A DNA stretch of 64,000 nucleotides, from positions 62,001 to 126,000 of the forward strand of contig NZ_JBEQCS010000004.1 in NCBI RefSeq assembly GCF_046054195.1. The letters run 5' to 3'. The stretch is from Celerinatantimonas sp046054195 (lineage in GTDB: Bacteria; Pseudomonadota; Gammaproteobacteria; Enterobacterales; Celerinatantimonadaceae). The notes beneath the pieces are model-generated. The model ran no database searches and had not been told where the DNA came from. It saw only the letters and a list, made by a program, of their open reading frames with translations. The position numbers and the translations under genes are program-made. The number at the start of each line of letters is the position of its first letter. Position 1 is the stretch's first letter. Shown here one piece after another: positions 8,542 to 18,305 of the stretch.

Positions 8542-11040
8542 TTACTCAGTTCTTACTGGTGGCGGGGCTATCACCTCACGGTTACCGTTGTGCCCAGGAG
8601 CACTAACAACCCCCTGAGCCTGCATCTGCTCAACAATTCGCGCAGCACGGTTATAACCAATTTTAAATTTACGCTGAACACCAGAAACTGAACCACGACG
8701 CGTTTCAGTAACAAATGCAACGGCCTGATCATAGAGCTCATCGACCTCTTCATCACCTTCGGGTTGTTCACCCGGGAGCAATGCCTCGGGGCCCATATCA
8801 CCATTTAAAATTTCATCGATATAATCTGGCTGACCACGCAGTTTCCAATCTGAAACAACACGATGCACTTCGTCATCATCGACAAAGGCGCCATGCACTC
8901 GCGTCGGAACACTTGTTCCCGGCGGAAGATAAAGCATATCCCCCTGCCCTAGAAGTGTTTCAGCGCCTTGCTGGTCAAGAATGGTGCGTGAGTCGACTTT
9001 ACTCGAAACCTGAAAGGCAATTCGCGTCGGAATGTTGGCTTTAATCAAGCCAGTTATCACATCAACAGATGGTCGCTGAGTTGCTAAAATCAGGTGTATC
9101 CCGGCGGCTCGCGCTTTCTGAGCAATACGCGCAATCAACTCTTCAACTTTTTTACCGACAATCATCATCATGTCAGCAAATTCATCGACCACCACGACAA
9201 TAGACGGCAATTTTTCAAGTGCTGGTGCTTGCTCGTCCATACTATCGCCAGGTTTCCATAGCGGATCGGCAATCGGTTCTCCGCGGGCAATCGCTTCTTT
9301 AACTTTGGCGTTGTAGCCTTTCAAATTACGCACGCCAACCGCTGACATTAATTTATAACGACGTTCCATTTCACCGACGCACCAACGCAGCGCGTTCGCC
9401 GCTTCTTTCATATCGGTCACAACTTCACACAATAAGTGCGGGATGCCATCGTATACAGACAATTCCAACATTTTCGGGTCAATCATAATCATTCGAACAT
9501 CTTCAGGTGTTGATTTATACAACATACTGATGATCATCACATTGACCCCAACGGATTTACCAGAACCCGTTGTCCCAGCCACCAATAAGTGCGGCATCCG
9601 AGCTAAATCGACCACCACAGGTTCACCAGAGATATTGCTCCCCAGTACCATGGTCAGTGCTGATTTATTCTTATGAAATGCTGGGCAATTGAGCACTTCA
9701 CTTAAATAAACAATTTCACGATGCTCATTTGGCAACTCTAACCCAATTACTGACTTACCTGGGATTACTTCAACAACTCGGACACTAATCGCAGACAACG
9801 AGCGCGCCAAGTCTTTAGATAAGTTACTAATTTTATTAACTTTAACACCGGGCGCTAAATCAAGTTCAAAACGGGTAATTACAGGGCCTGGATGAACTGC
9901 GACAACTTTAGCTTCCACGTTAAAATCAAGTAGCTTCGCTTCCACTAATCTCGCCACTTGATCGAGCTCTTCTTGAGTGACCGGATTAGTTTTCTTATCT
10001 GGGCGGTCAAGCAGGCTCATATCTGGCAATGGTGCCAAATCAGTTGGTTTGGGAGCCGGTGCAAAATCAGCTAGTGTTTTTGCATTGGCTGGTGCGACCA
10101 TTTGTGCTTTAGGAGGCTGAGATACTGGCGCTTGTTCGGTAACTGAAATGTCGCTCTCAACCGCCGCAGATTCATCTTCATCATCTTGGGCAAAATCGTT
10201 GGTCACAACTGGAATATCAAAATGGGGCTCTTGGCGATCAGATGAATCATCTTCTAGCCAATCTATTTCATCGGTTTGTGAATCGTTTTCTTGATTAAAC
10301 TCATCTTCATCATTGCGACGTTTTAACAAGCGTTTAAATGGTGAGACGATTGATTTTTTATGCTCAATGGCAAATTCATCATCATTGGGCTCATCAATTG
10401 GTGATGGCGCACTTTCAAATACCAGCTCATCATCAGAGCGATTACCAAATTTATCCTTCACAAACCCAGCAAAGCGCTGCAATAACTCGCCGATTGACTC
10501 GACAATGGTGACCCACGAAACGCCAGTAAGAAGCGTTATCCCAATCGCCAGGAGCGCCAACCAAATAATAGTGCTACCTAAACTTCCTAAAGCTTTATCC
10601 ATAACACCAGAACTTAAATCTCCGATTAATCCACCCGATGAAAAATAATAAAAGTTATTAAAATTAACCGAAGCTAATGCAGTGGCACTAATCACAGCTA
10701 AAACACAACCAATCAGTCGCAAGCCTGCGTTAAAAAAAGAAAGCTCTCGAATCGGGACGGGTCGCCAGAATAACAGATAACCTAAACCGGCTAACATCAC
10801 AGGGACAAGGTAGGCAATCCAGCCAAACAGGAAAAACAGGCCATCCGAGACCATCGCTCCGAATGAACCAGCCGCATTTGCCACATGACCTTGCCATGAG
10901 CTTTGCGACCAGCTTGGATCCGCTGGATTAAAACTAAATAGTGCAATCGCACAAACAATCGCTAGTGCGATGAAAATGATGACACCCGCTTCTTGTAAGC
11001 GCTGCCAACCATTTAATTTGGAAGAGAACAAAACCGCCAA
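8542..11040 (-). CDS. ftsK: DNA translocase FtsK, short-linker form, TTG start
   Basis: Septal DNA pump that coordinates chromosome dimer resolution with division. The 832 residues comprise four N-terminal membrane helices (about residues 18-180), an acidic, low-complexity linker (about 185-345), and the alpha-beta motor with Walker A AGTTGSGKS at 488-496 and Walker B IVVVVDEFADMMM. A C-terminal gamma winged helix (about 765-828, GSVSGVQRKFKIGYNRAAR) reads KOPS sites and contacts XerD. The linker is far shorter than in E. coli FtsK (1329 residues in total). The frame begins with TTG at 11040, with AAGGAG eight bases upstream; no in-frame ATG lies nearby. Confidence 0.96.
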   Translation of the reverse strand: MAVLFSSKLNGWQRLQEAGVIIFIALAIVCAIALFSFNPADPSWSQSSWQGHVANAAGSFGAMVSDGLFFLFGWIAYLVPVMLAGLGYLLFWRPVPIRELSFFNAGLRLIGCVLAVISATALASVNFNNFYYFSSGGLIGDLSSGVMDKALGSLGSTIIWLALLAIGITLLTGVSWVTIVESIGELLQRFAGFVKDKFGNRSDDELVFESAPSPIDEPNDDEFAIEHKKSIVSPFKRLLKRRNDEDEFNQENDSQTDEIDWLEDDSSDRQEPHFDIPVVTNDFAQDDEDESAAVESDISVTEQAPVSQPPKAQMVAPANAKTLADFAPAPKPTDLAPLPDMSLLDRPDKKTNPVTQEELDQVARLVEAKLLDFNVEAKVVAVHPGPVITRFELDLAPGVKVNKISNLSKDLARSLSAISVRVVEVIPGKSVIGLELPNEHREIVYLSEVLNCPAFHKNKSALTMVLGSNISGEPVVVDLARMPHLLVAGTTGSGKSVGVNVMIISMLYKSTPEDVRMIMIDPKMLELSVYDGIPHLLCEVVTDMKEAANALRWCVGEMERRYKLMSAVGVRNLKGYNAKVKEAIARGEPIADPLWKPGDSMDEQAPALEKLPSIVVVVDEFADMMMIVGKKVEELIARIAQKARAAGIHLILATQRPSVDVITGLIKANIPTRIAFQVSSKVDSRTILDQQGAETLLGQGDMLYLPPGTSVPTRVHGAFVDDDEVHRVVSDWKLRGQPDYIDEILNGDMGPEALLPGEQPEGDEEVDELYDQAVAFVTETRRGSVSGVQRKFKIGYNRAARIVEQMQAQGVVSAPGHNGNREVIAPPPVRTE

Positions 11041-11120
11041 AAACGACTCTCCTTCATGAGAAAAACATAAGACACTTCTTATTATAAAAATATTTATAAT
11101 GTTATGGCAGCAAATATAAA

Positions 11121-11144
11121 TAAAAGAGCGGCAATGGCCGCTCT
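11121..11144 (-). terminator. terminator of lrp
   Basis: AGAGCGGC / GCCGCTCT perfect 8-base stem with a 4-base loop at 11125-11144. Read on the minus strand it is followed by TTTATTTAT. It separates lrp from ftsK. Confidence 0.8.
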
Positions 11145-11176
11145 ATCGAACAGTAATTAAACCGACTTTTTTACAC

Positions 11177-11644
11177 CTAATGCTTGATCACCAGCCGATT
11201 ACTCTGTTTTACCTCTTCCATGACGACGTAAGTACGAGTGTCATTTACTCCCGGTAATCTCAGCAAAGTCTCACCAAGCAAGCGACGATAAGCCGACATA
11301 TCTGCCACACGAGTTTTTAACAAATAGTCGAAATCACCGGAAACTAAATGACATTCCTGGATTTCTTCTAATTGCTGAACAGCGCTGTTAAATTGTTCAA
11401 AAACATCCGCTGCGCCCCGGTTTAAAGTAATTTCAACAAAAACCAATAATGATGCATCTAAATATTGAGGGTTTAAAATAGCGGTATAACCACAGATGTA
11501 TCCCTGCCGTTCGAGACGGCGAACCCTTTCAAGACATGGTGTCGGGCTCAATCCTACCCGTTTAGACAACTCCACATTAGAGATTCTGCCATCCTGTTGC
11601 AACTCATTGAGTATGTTGCGATCAATCCGATCTAGTTCCTTCAT
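11177..11644 (-). CDS. lrp: leucine-responsive regulatory protein
   Basis: Global feast/famine regulator with an N-terminal helix-turn-helix (NVELSKRVGLSPTPCLERVR at about residues 23-42) and a C-terminal RAM ligand domain. The protein is nearly identical in its core to E. coli Lrp. It is 155 rather than 164 residues because the N-terminal extension is shorter; the next in-frame codon region upstream is closed by a TGA. AAGG lies eight bases before the ATG at 11644. It is divergent from trxB and upstream of ftsK, as in E. coli. It is likely autoregulated from the long upstream gap. Confidence 0.97.
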   Translation of the reverse strand: MKELDRIDRNILNELQQDGRISNVELSKRVGLSPTPCLERVRRLERQGYICGYTAILNPQYLDASLLVFVEITLNRGAADVFEQFNSAVQQLEEIQECHLVSGDFDYLLKTRVADMSAYRRLLGETLLRLPGVNDTRTYVVMEEVKQSNRLVIKH

Positions 11645-12188
11645 GCGCTGACCTTGACTTCAAATAATATGTTGTATTGCACGTTTTTTTGTTATTCAAC
11701 CTCCGGTTCAAATAGCTCAACTCACGATCCTTGTTCATATATGCAGCACATTAGCTAAACTGTTGACGAGTTAGTCCGCAAATAATTTACCTAGAAAATA
11801 GGTTCACACACGAAGTAAGCTCAAAGCCCTCTAAGTTACTGTTCAGCCAATATAAAAGCTTTAACTATATCGAGAGGTTGATTGAGACCATTGGTTAGTG
11901 GCCAGTAAAACTAAGTTTTACTAACTCCATCAATCTTGCATAAAAACTATATTTTCGCAAGCATAAACGACATTTATCTCTGCAAATTAATCAATTATTG
12001 GAAGATCCCATATAAACCGGAGGTTTTTGAGGCGGCAAAACAATAGACCACACTGTAATTTGCAAAAATCGCTCTTTTTATAAGCAATTCATACAAATGA
12101 TATAAAAATGTTATAACAGAGGTTTCGATCTAGGCAAGCATTCATCTATCATATGGGGAAACAGTCAATAATAATGAGAGTTTATTCT
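11645..12188. promoter_or_regulatory. 544-base divergent intergenic region between lrp and trxB
   Basis: No ORF or RNA gene is visible. The region is AT-rich and must carry both promoters. The clearest internal structure is an 8-base inverted repeat around 11904-11922. I do not assign individual -35/-10 boxes, because the candidates have poor spacing. The size suits multiple Lrp dimers binding upstream of lrp, which is inference. Confidence 0.5.
11904..11922. repeat. inverted repeat in the lrp-trxB gap
   Basis: AGTAAAAC, then TAA, then GTTTTACT, a perfect 8-base palindrome. The flanks GATTGA (11880s) and TCAATC (11930s) add a looser outer pairing. There is no T tract, so a protein-binding site or mRNA leader fold is more likely than a terminator. 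Confidence 0.4.
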
Positions 12189-13142
12189 ATGAGTGAAACC
12201 CAACATAGTCAGGTCATCATTTTAGGCTCCGGCCCTGCTGGCTATACCGCTGCTGTTTATGCAGCCCGGGCCAATCTGAACCCTACTTTAATTACAGGCA
12301 TCCAACAAGGCGGTCAGCTAACCACAACCACTGAAGTTGAAAACTGGCCCGGTGATCCTGAAGGGTTAACAGGCCCTGCGCTGATGGAGCGCATGAAAGC
12401 ACATGCTGAGAAGTTTGAAACGAACATTGTGTTCGATCACATCAACCGTGTCGATTTAACTACTCGTCCCTTGATGTTGTTTGGCGATAGTGGTCAATAT
12501 AGCTGTGACTCGCTCATTGTCGCCACAGGTGCTTCTGCTAAATATCTGGGCCTGCCTTCAGAGGAAGCATTTAAAGGTAAAGGGATATCAGCCTGCGCCA
12601 CTTGTGATGGCTTTTTCTATCGCAATCAAAAAGTAGTTGTGGTCGGTGGTGGTAATACCGCCGTTGAAGAAGCGTTGTATCTATCAAATATCGCATCAGA
12701 GGTACACGTCATTCATCGCCGTGAAAAATTCCGCTGTGAAAAAATTCTACTGGACCGAATGATGGACAAAGTAGAAAACGGCAATATGACGCTGCACCTG
12801 AATAAAACGCTTGATGAAGTGTTAGGCGATGAGATGGGCGTCACTGGCGTAAAACTCAAAGATACTCAAACAGGTGAGCTTTCTCAGTTAGACGTCATGG
12901 GGGCATTCATTGCAATTGGCCATCAACCTAATACCAGTATTTTTGAAGGTCAGTTGGAGATGAACAACGGCTACATTAAAATCGCCTCTGGAACTCAGGG
13001 TAACGCCACCGCAACCAGTGTACCTGGCGTCTTTGCCGCTGGGGATGTTGCTGATCATATCTATCGTCAGGCGATAACATCAGCAGGCGCAGGATGTATG
13101 GCAGCTCTTGATGCTGAACGCTATCTTGATAGCCTGAAATAA
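12189..13142 (+). CDS. trxB: thioredoxin-disulfide reductase
   Basis: Flavoenzyme that reduces thioredoxin with NADPH. The start ATG at 12189 (MSETQHSQVIILG) matches the usual 317-residue length; an ATG at 12153 adds 12 unlikely residues. FAD binding is seen in ILGSGPAGYTAAVYAARA, the redox-active pair in ACATCDGFFY, the NADPH dinucleotide fold in VVVVGGGNTAVEEAL with HRREKFR, and the C-terminal FAD motif in GVFAAGDVAD. It is monocistronic with its own terminator. Confidence 0.97.
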   Translation: MSETQHSQVIILGSGPAGYTAAVYAARANLNPTLITGIQQGGQLTTTTEVENWPGDPEGLTGPALMERMKAHAEKFETNIVFDHINRVDLTTRPLMLFGDSGQYSCDSLIVATGASAKYLGLPSEEAFKGKGISACATCDGFFYRNQKVVVVGGGNTAVEEALYLSNIASEVHVIHRREKFRCEKILLDRMMDKVENGNMTLHLNKTLDEVLGDEMGVTGVKLKDTQTGELSQLDVMGAFIAIGHQPNTSIFEGQLEMNNGYIKIASGTQGNATATSVPGVFAAGDVADHIYRQAITSAGAGCMAALDAERYLDSLK

Positions 13143-13146
13143 TTCT

Positions 13147-13178
13147 TTGACCAATCAGCTTGCTGGCTGATTGGTCAA
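13147..13178 (+). terminator. terminator of trxB
   Basis: Perfect 13-base stem TTGACCAATCAGC / GCTGATTGGTCAA with a 6-base loop, followed by TTTGCTTTC. It starts 5 bases after the trxB stop. It also lies just beyond the end of the minus-strand gene at 13190, so it may serve both. Confidence 0.75.
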
Positions 13179-13189
13179 TTTGCTTTCAG

Positions 13190-13669
13190 TTAATAGTCAG
13201 TATCGACCCGAACCCCTTCTTTAAAATAAAGAATTCGTACCGATTGCCCTTTATGAAATTGCATGCTTGGGTCATAGTCTTGCACAACATCAATTAACTT
13301 TTGAGTATCATTGTCGCGAATCAGCAGCTCAACCAAATGATACTGGACTGATTGATCCTCTGGCCCTTGAGCTTGCTGCGCAATTGCGCCACCTGCAGCG
13401 GCGCCAACACCAGTTGCCACCACTCTGCCCCATCCCTTGCCAAATTGATTTCCTAAGACACCACCAACGACACCCCCCAATAGCGTCTTCCAAGGATTAT
13501 GTTGAACATGCCTTGCTTGAGTAGGATTAAAATAGCGAACCGATGTCACCTCACCAAAAACAACTTGCTCAACGGGCCGGGCAACGTTACGGTGATAATT
13601 AGCCCACACCGGAGTGGTGGTCAGTAAAACAACAGAGAATAAAACCCAAGAACGAAAGCGTATATTCAT
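13190..13669 (-). CDS. glycine-zipper 2TM domain envelope protein (SlyB / 17-kDa antigen type)
   Basis: A 159-residue exported protein with a signal peptide (basic NIRFRS, hydrophobic core, cleavage after VWA). The central part carries the glycine-zipper pattern GGVVGGVLGNQFGKG then ATGVGAAAGGAIAQQ, typical of SlyB and related surface antigens that insert in or line the outer membrane. There is no lipobox cysteine, so it is probably not a lipoprotein. The C-terminal part is beta-rich (QSVRILYFKEGVRVD). The function is not known. It is convergent with trxB. Confidence 0.75.
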   Translation of the reverse strand: MNIRFRSWVLFSVVLLTTTPVWANYHRNVARPVEQVVFGEVTSVRYFNPTQARHVQHNPWKTLLGGVVGGVLGNQFGKGWGRVVATGVGAAAGGAIAQQAQGPEDQSVQYHLVELLIRDNDTQKLIDVVQDYDPSMQFHKGQSVRILYFKEGVRVDTDY

Positions 13670-13725
13670 AACTTGCCTATACCTTAAGATGACTCATCAT
13701 TAGTTAGGAGTTTAAGAGAAATACA

Positions 13726-14412
13726 ATGCAATTGCATGTGTTAGCCGATGAACTTTGGTTTCCAGACATTGAACAGGCACTTGATGATCCAGACGGACTG
13801 CTAGCCATTGGTGGAGATTTAAGCCCACAAAGACTTATTTATGCTTATCGACACGCCATCTTTCCTTGGTTTGATGAGCGCCAACCCATTTTATGGTGGT
13901 CTCCCGGTACCCGCGCAATTCTTGCTCCTAAGGAAGTGCATATCAGTAAGAGCATGAAAAAGTGGCTCAAAAAAACGCCATTTAAAGTAAGCGTGAATCT
14001 TGCCTTTGCAAAAGTGATAGATGGCTGCGCCGATCGCGCACAAGAAGGAACATGGATTACTGATCAGATGAGAAGCGCGTATATTATGCTTCATCAGCAA
14101 GGTCATGCTCACTCCATCGAGGTTTGGGATGGCGAGCAACTAGTAGGTGGCCTTTATGGGGTAAATATTGGACAGTTCTATTGTGGCGAATCGATGTTTC
14201 ACCGAGCGACCAATGCCTCAAAAATGGCATTTATTTATTTAGCACATCTTTTTGGCCAATATGGCGGTCAATTTATTGATGCGCAAATGCCCACTGACCA
14301 TCTGCAATCACTAGGCGTCAAAAGTTGCTCGCGAGCTGAGTTTTATAACTATCTGCAGCAATATCGAGATCAACCACTGCGCTCAGGATGTTGGGAGCCT
14401 CGTTATCTATGA
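13726..14412 (+). CDS. aat: leucyl/phenylalanyl-tRNA--protein transferase
   Basis: N-end-rule enzyme that adds Leu or Phe from aminoacyl-tRNA to proteins with N-terminal Arg or Lys, marking them for ClpS/ClpAP. The 228 residues contain the family's LLAIGGDLSPQRL, YRHAIFPWF, WWSPGTRAIL and VGGLYGVNIGQFYCGESMF motifs. It overlaps bpt by an ATGA junction, so the two N-end-rule transferases are translationally coupled. clpA and clpS, the degradation arm, lie 1-4 kb downstream on the other strand. Confidence 0.96.
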   Translation: MQLHVLADELWFPDIEQALDDPDGLLAIGGDLSPQRLIYAYRHAIFPWFDERQPILWWSPGTRAILAPKEVHISKSMKKWLKKTPFKVSVNLAFAKVIDGCADRAQEGTWITDQMRSAYIMLHQQGHAHSIEVWDGEQLVGGLYGVNIGQFYCGESMFHRATNASKMAFIYLAHLFGQYGGQFIDAQMPTDHLQSLGVKSCSRAEFYNYLQQYRDQPLRSGCWEPRYL

Positions 14413-15110
14413 GCATATCGTTAACCACGGGTATTACTCCTGAACATGATTGCCCATACCTTAGCACACAACGGGCTCGTGAATTAGTAGTCTTTAGCGC
14501 TAAAGACTCGAATCTGCCCTACCAACAGCTTATTGAACAGGGCTTTAGACGCAGCGGTAACGAAGTCTACCGCCCACATTGCATTGAATGTCAGCAATGC
14601 CAATCGCTAAAAGTTGACGTTCAAAACTTTACGCCGACTCGCTCGCAAAAGCGGGTTCTAAAGCGCAATCAAGATTTGTCTTTTCGCTGGGCAGACCAAC
14701 TCAGTCTTAAACAGTTTGATTTATATAAGCGTTATTTAAATTGTCGCCATAATGATGGTGAAATGACCCACCATAACTTTAACGACTATCGGGACTTTAT
14801 TCATAGCCATTGGCAGACAACTCGCTTTTTAGAGACCTACCTGCAAGATGAATTAGTTGCCGTCGCAATCACCGATTGGCTAGAACTGGGTCTAAGTGCT
14901 GTCTACAGCTTTTTTGCGCCTGAACTTGAAAAACGCTCGGTGGGTCGCTGGCTAATTCTTACCCAAATTCAACAAGCCAGAGAAAATCAAAAACAATGGC
15001 TCTATTTAGGCTACCAAATAGACAGTTGTCAGAAGATGAATTACAAACAGCATTTTCATCCTCATCAACGCTTTATATATGGCCAATGGCTGGGCGAATA
15101 TAACGAATAA
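14409..15110 (+). CDS. bpt: aspartate/glutamate leucyltransferase (Bpt/Ate type)
   Basis: Transfers leucine to proteins with N-terminal Asp or Glu. The start is taken at ATG 14409, overlapping the aat stop as ATGA; the upstream ATG at 14388 lies inside aat and is less likely. The conserved N-terminal YLSTQRARELVVF, the cysteine motif CIECQQCQSLKV, and YYGYW-like QWLYLGYQIDSCQKMNYK near the end identify the R-transferase family. The length of about 233 residues is normal. Confidence 0.92.
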   Translation: MSISLTTGITPEHDCPYLSTQRARELVVFSAKDSNLPYQQLIEQGFRRSGNEVYRPHCIECQQCQSLKVDVQNFTPTRSQKRVLKRNQDLSFRWADQLSLKQFDLYKRYLNCRHNDGEMTHHNFNDYRDFIHSHWQTTRFLETYLQDELVAVAITDWLELGLSAVYSFFAPELEKRSVGRWLILTQIQQARENQKQWLYLGYQIDSCQKMNYKQHFHPHQRFIYGQWLGEYNE

Positions 15111-15179
15111 ACTTTACACAAGGCCTTTATTCTGGCATTCTTGCGGCGTTTAGTTTTGGAGTATACTCACTGAGGAATC

Positions 15180-15398
15180 ATGGCGAAAGAAGACAACATT
15201 GAAATGCAAGGCACAGTTCTCGATACATTACCAAACACAATGTTTCGCGTTGAACTGGAAAACGGTCATGTGGTCACTGCTCACATCTCCGGTAAAATGC
15301 GTAAAAACTATATCCGCATTTTAACAGGCGATAAAGTGACTGTTCAGCTGACACCTTATGATCTGTCTAAAGGACGTATTGTATTCCGTGCCCGCTAA
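15180..15398 (+). CDS. infA: translation initiation factor IF-1
   Basis: A 72-residue S1/OB-fold protein, full length and nearly identical to E. coli IF-1 (MAKEDNIEMQGTVLDTLPN to KGRIVFRAR). It binds the A site of the 30S subunit during initiation. It follows the aat-bpt pair by 69 bases and is closed by a strong terminator. Confidence 0.98.
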   Translation: MAKEDNIEMQGTVLDTLPNTMFRVELENGHVVTAHISGKMRKNYIRILTGDKVTVQLTPYDLSKGRIVFRAR

Positions 15399-15416
15399 GT
15401 CACTGTTTCGCTATGT

Positions 15417-15446
15417 AAAAAAACCAGCTCAATCGCTGGTTTTTTT
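15417..15446. terminator. bidirectional terminator between infA and clpA
   Basis: A7-CCAGC, loop TCAATC, GCTGG-T7. The A and T tracts make it work in both directions, ending infA on plus and clpA on minus. Confidence 0.9.
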
Positions 15447-15472
15447 ATTTTAAGTTATCCGCTAACAAGCGA

Positions 15473-17737
15473 TTAAACTTGCTCTGCTGCAACCCGATTA
15501 TAAGCAAAGGTCAATGCATCCGTGTCATTATCGACAGAGACATCTACATGCCCACCTTTGTTTAGTTCACCAAACAAAATCTCATTGGCTAATGGTTTGC
15601 GCAACTGCTCGCGGATCACTCGAGCCATTGGACGTGCGCCCATCATTGGGTCATAGCCTTTAATCGCCAACCATGCGCGTGCATCTTTATCCACTTCAAG
15701 AGAGACGCCATTAGCATCCAACTGCGCTTGCAATTCGACGATAAATTTATCGACAACGCGATCAATAATCGATTCATCCAGTGCATTGAACCAGATAATG
15801 CTATCTAAACGGTTTCTAAACTCTGGCGAGAAAATTTTATTGATCTCATCCATCGCATCATAGCTGTGATCTTGCTGTTTAAAGCCAATTGAGCTGCGCT
15901 GCGTTTCTTTTACGCCTGCGTTACTGGTCATTACCAGTATCACATTACGAAAATCAGCATGTCGGCCATTGTTATCGGTCAAAGTACCGTGGTCCATCAC
16001 CTGTAGTAACAGATTAAAGACATCTTCGTGGGCTTTTTCGATTTCATCGAGCAATACCACACAATGCGGATGTTTCATCACAGCATCGGTTAATAACCCA
16101 CCTTGATCGTAACCAACATACCCTGGAGGCGCACCAATTAAGCGTGATACCGTGTGACGCTCCATGTATTCGGACATATCAAAGCGCACCAGCTCAACCC
16201 CCATTGCCTTGGCAAGCTGTTGTGTCACTTCGGTTTTACCAACACCAGTTGGGCCTGCGAACAAGAATGAGCCCACAGGTTTGCCTTCAACTCCTAAGCC
16301 GGAACGATTCAAACGAATCGCATCAACTAAGACATCGATTGCTCGGTCTTGACCGAACACCATCATTTTCAGAGTTTCACCAAGGGTTTTGAGAACCTCT
16401 CTATCGGTGGAAGAAACTTTTTGTTCTGGAATTCGAGCAATCTTGGCAACAATTGCTTCGATATCAGAAACGCCAATCGTTTTTTTCCGCCGACTAACAG
16501 GTAACATCCGCATATTAGCGCCCGCTTCATCAATCACATCAATCGCTTTATCTGGCAGATGACGTTCATTGATGTATTTGGCGGCAAGTTCGGCTGCAGT
16601 ACGAATCGCTTTATTGGTATAACGCACATCATGATGGGCTTCGTAACGGCTTTTTAGCCCCATCAAAATTTTTGTTGTGTCATCAACGCTAGGCTCAACA
16701 ATATCAATTTTTTGGAAGCGCCGAGCAAGCGCGCGGTCTTTCTCAAAAATCTGATTGTATTCTTGATAAGTGGTCGAGCCCATGCAACGCAACATGCCAT
16801 TGCTGAGCAGCGGTTTAATCAAGTTGGCAGCATCTAACTGACCACCAGAAGCCGCACCAGCACCAATAATGGTGTGAATTTCATCGATAAATAAAATTGC
16901 GTTTTCAGCACCGGACAACTGTTTAAGCAATGCTTTAAAACGTTTTTCAAAATCGCCGCGATATTTTGTTCCAGCCAACAAGGAGCCCATATCTAGCGAG
17001 TAGATAGTCGCGTCTTTGATAACTTCAGGAACATCGTCATGAACGATTCGATAAGCAAGCCCTTCGGCAATAGCAGTTTTACCGACACCCGCTTCACCGA
17101 CCAACAGAGGATTGTTTTTGCGACGACGGCATAAGACCTGAATCGTTCTAGATAACTCACTATCACGACCAATCAGTGGGTCAATTTTACCATTGAGCAC
17201 CTGTTGGTTCAGGTTCGTGGCAAAATTCTCTAACTGTTTTTGTTCTTCAGAAACGCTTTCGCCTTCTTCGGCTGCGCCCCCTAATCCATCATCATCACCA
17301 TCGACTTTACGTACGCCATGAGAGATATAATTAACGACATCAAGCCGGTTGATGTCTGACTTTTTCAAAAAGTAGACCGCTTGGCTTTCCTGTTCACTAA
17401 AAATTGCCACCAGAACGTTAGCTCCAGTAACCTCATGATTCCCCGATGATTGAACATGGAATACAGCTCGTTGCAATACCCTTTGGAATCCCAACGTAGG
17501 CTGAGTTTCACGATCACTGTCGTTAGATGGAATAACGGGTGTCGTTTGCTCAATAAAACTATTTAAGTCTTCTCTGAGTTGGTTAACATTCGCCCCACAT
17601 GCTTCTAATGCTTCTTTGGCAGAACCATTATCTAGCAAAGCGCACAACAGATGCTCAACCGTCATGAATTCATGATTTCTCAGGCGAGCTTCTTTAAACG
17701 CCTTATTTAGAGTGACCTCGAGTTCTTTATTTAACAT
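15473..17737 (-). CDS. clpA: ATP-dependent Clp protease ATP-binding subunit ClpA
   Basis: Hexameric unfoldase that feeds ClpP and, with ClpS, degrades N-end-rule substrates. The start is ATG 17737 (MLNKELEVTL) with AGGAG eight bases upstream, giving 754 residues. The N-domain spans about residues 1-145. D1 Walker A is GEAGVGKTAIAEG, D2 Walker A is GPTGVGKTEVTQQ, and D2 Walker B is CVVLLDEIEKAH. The IGF-type ClpP-docking tripeptide is visible in SSIGFKQQDHS. It lies 39 bases downstream of clpS in the usual order. Confidence 0.97.
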   Translation of the reverse strand: MLNKELEVTLNKAFKEARLRNHEFMTVEHLLCALLDNGSAKEALEACGANVNQLREDLNSFIEQTTPVIPSNDSDRETQPTLGFQRVLQRAVFHVQSSGNHEVTGANVLVAIFSEQESQAVYFLKKSDINRLDVVNYISHGVRKVDGDDDGLGGAAEEGESVSEEQKQLENFATNLNQQVLNGKIDPLIGRDSELSRTIQVLCRRRKNNPLLVGEAGVGKTAIAEGLAYRIVHDDVPEVIKDATIYSLDMGSLLAGTKYRGDFEKRFKALLKQLSGAENAILFIDEIHTIIGAGAASGGQLDAANLIKPLLSNGMLRCMGSTTYQEYNQIFEKDRALARRFQKIDIVEPSVDDTTKILMGLKSRYEAHHDVRYTNKAIRTAAELAAKYINERHLPDKAIDVIDEAGANMRMLPVSRRKKTIGVSDIEAIVAKIARIPEQKVSSTDREVLKTLGETLKMMVFGQDRAIDVLVDAIRLNRSGLGVEGKPVGSFLFAGPTGVGKTEVTQQLAKAMGVELVRFDMSEYMERHTVSRLIGAPPGYVGYDQGGLLTDAVMKHPHCVVLLDEIEKAHEDVFNLLLQVMDHGTLTDNNGRHADFRNVILVMTSNAGVKETQRSSIGFKQQDHSYDAMDEINKIFSPEFRNRLDSIIWFNALDESIIDRVVDKFIVELQAQLDANGVSLEVDKDARAWLAIKGYDPMMGARPMARVIREQLRKPLANEILFGELNKGGHVDVSVDNDTDALTFAYNRVAAEQV

Positions 17738-17776
17738 AGCTGACTCCTGCAAAACGGCCCTACATCATTGATTAAA

Positions 17777-18097
17777 TCAGGCTTTCTCCATTGTACATAG
17801 CAGAGGGTGCTCAAATTCTTTTGCGTATTGATTCACCTGAACAACCTTTGCTTCGGCAACTTCCGCTGTGAATACCCCACAAATGCCTTTACCCCGATAA
17901 TGAACCGTTAACATCACTTGTGTTGCCTTTTCTAGGTCCATATTAAAAAATCGCTGCAAAACCTCAACCACAAACTCCATAGGTGTATAGTCATCATTAT
18001 TCAACACCACTTTATATAGAGATGGGGGCTCAAGTTCTGTTTTTCTATCTGTCTGGATTAATTCTTCAAAATCAGTCCAGCTCGGCTGATTACCCAT
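17777..18097 (-). CDS. clpS: ATP-dependent Clp protease adapter ClpS
   Basis: A 106-residue adapter that binds N-degrons and hands them to ClpA. The flexible N-terminal tail is followed by the core with the NNDDYTPMEFVVEVLQ motif, HYRGKGICGVFTAEVAE and the final HPLLCTMEKA. It is the first gene of the clpS-clpA unit and divergent from cspD. Confidence 0.96.
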   Translation of the reverse strand: MGNQPSWTDFEELIQTDRKTELEPPSLYKVVLNNDDYTPMEFVVEVLQRFFNMDLEKATQVMLTVHYRGKGICGVFTAEVAEAKVVQVNQYAKEFEHPLLCTMEKA

Positions 18098-18305
18098 ATC
18101 TCAAACTATAGCCTCAATGAAATATATCTACCACATTAACGACTTTAAAATGACAACACCAGCAGAATTGAAAATTGCTTCTTGACTGCTGGCACTTTTT
18201 TACTAGATTGTAAAATTGCCATAGCAAATCATGTCTATATTTTAAGTTGTTCTAGATATGATGGTGGTTCATTGGTAAAAACACAAGTAAATAGGGATAT
18301 GTCGT

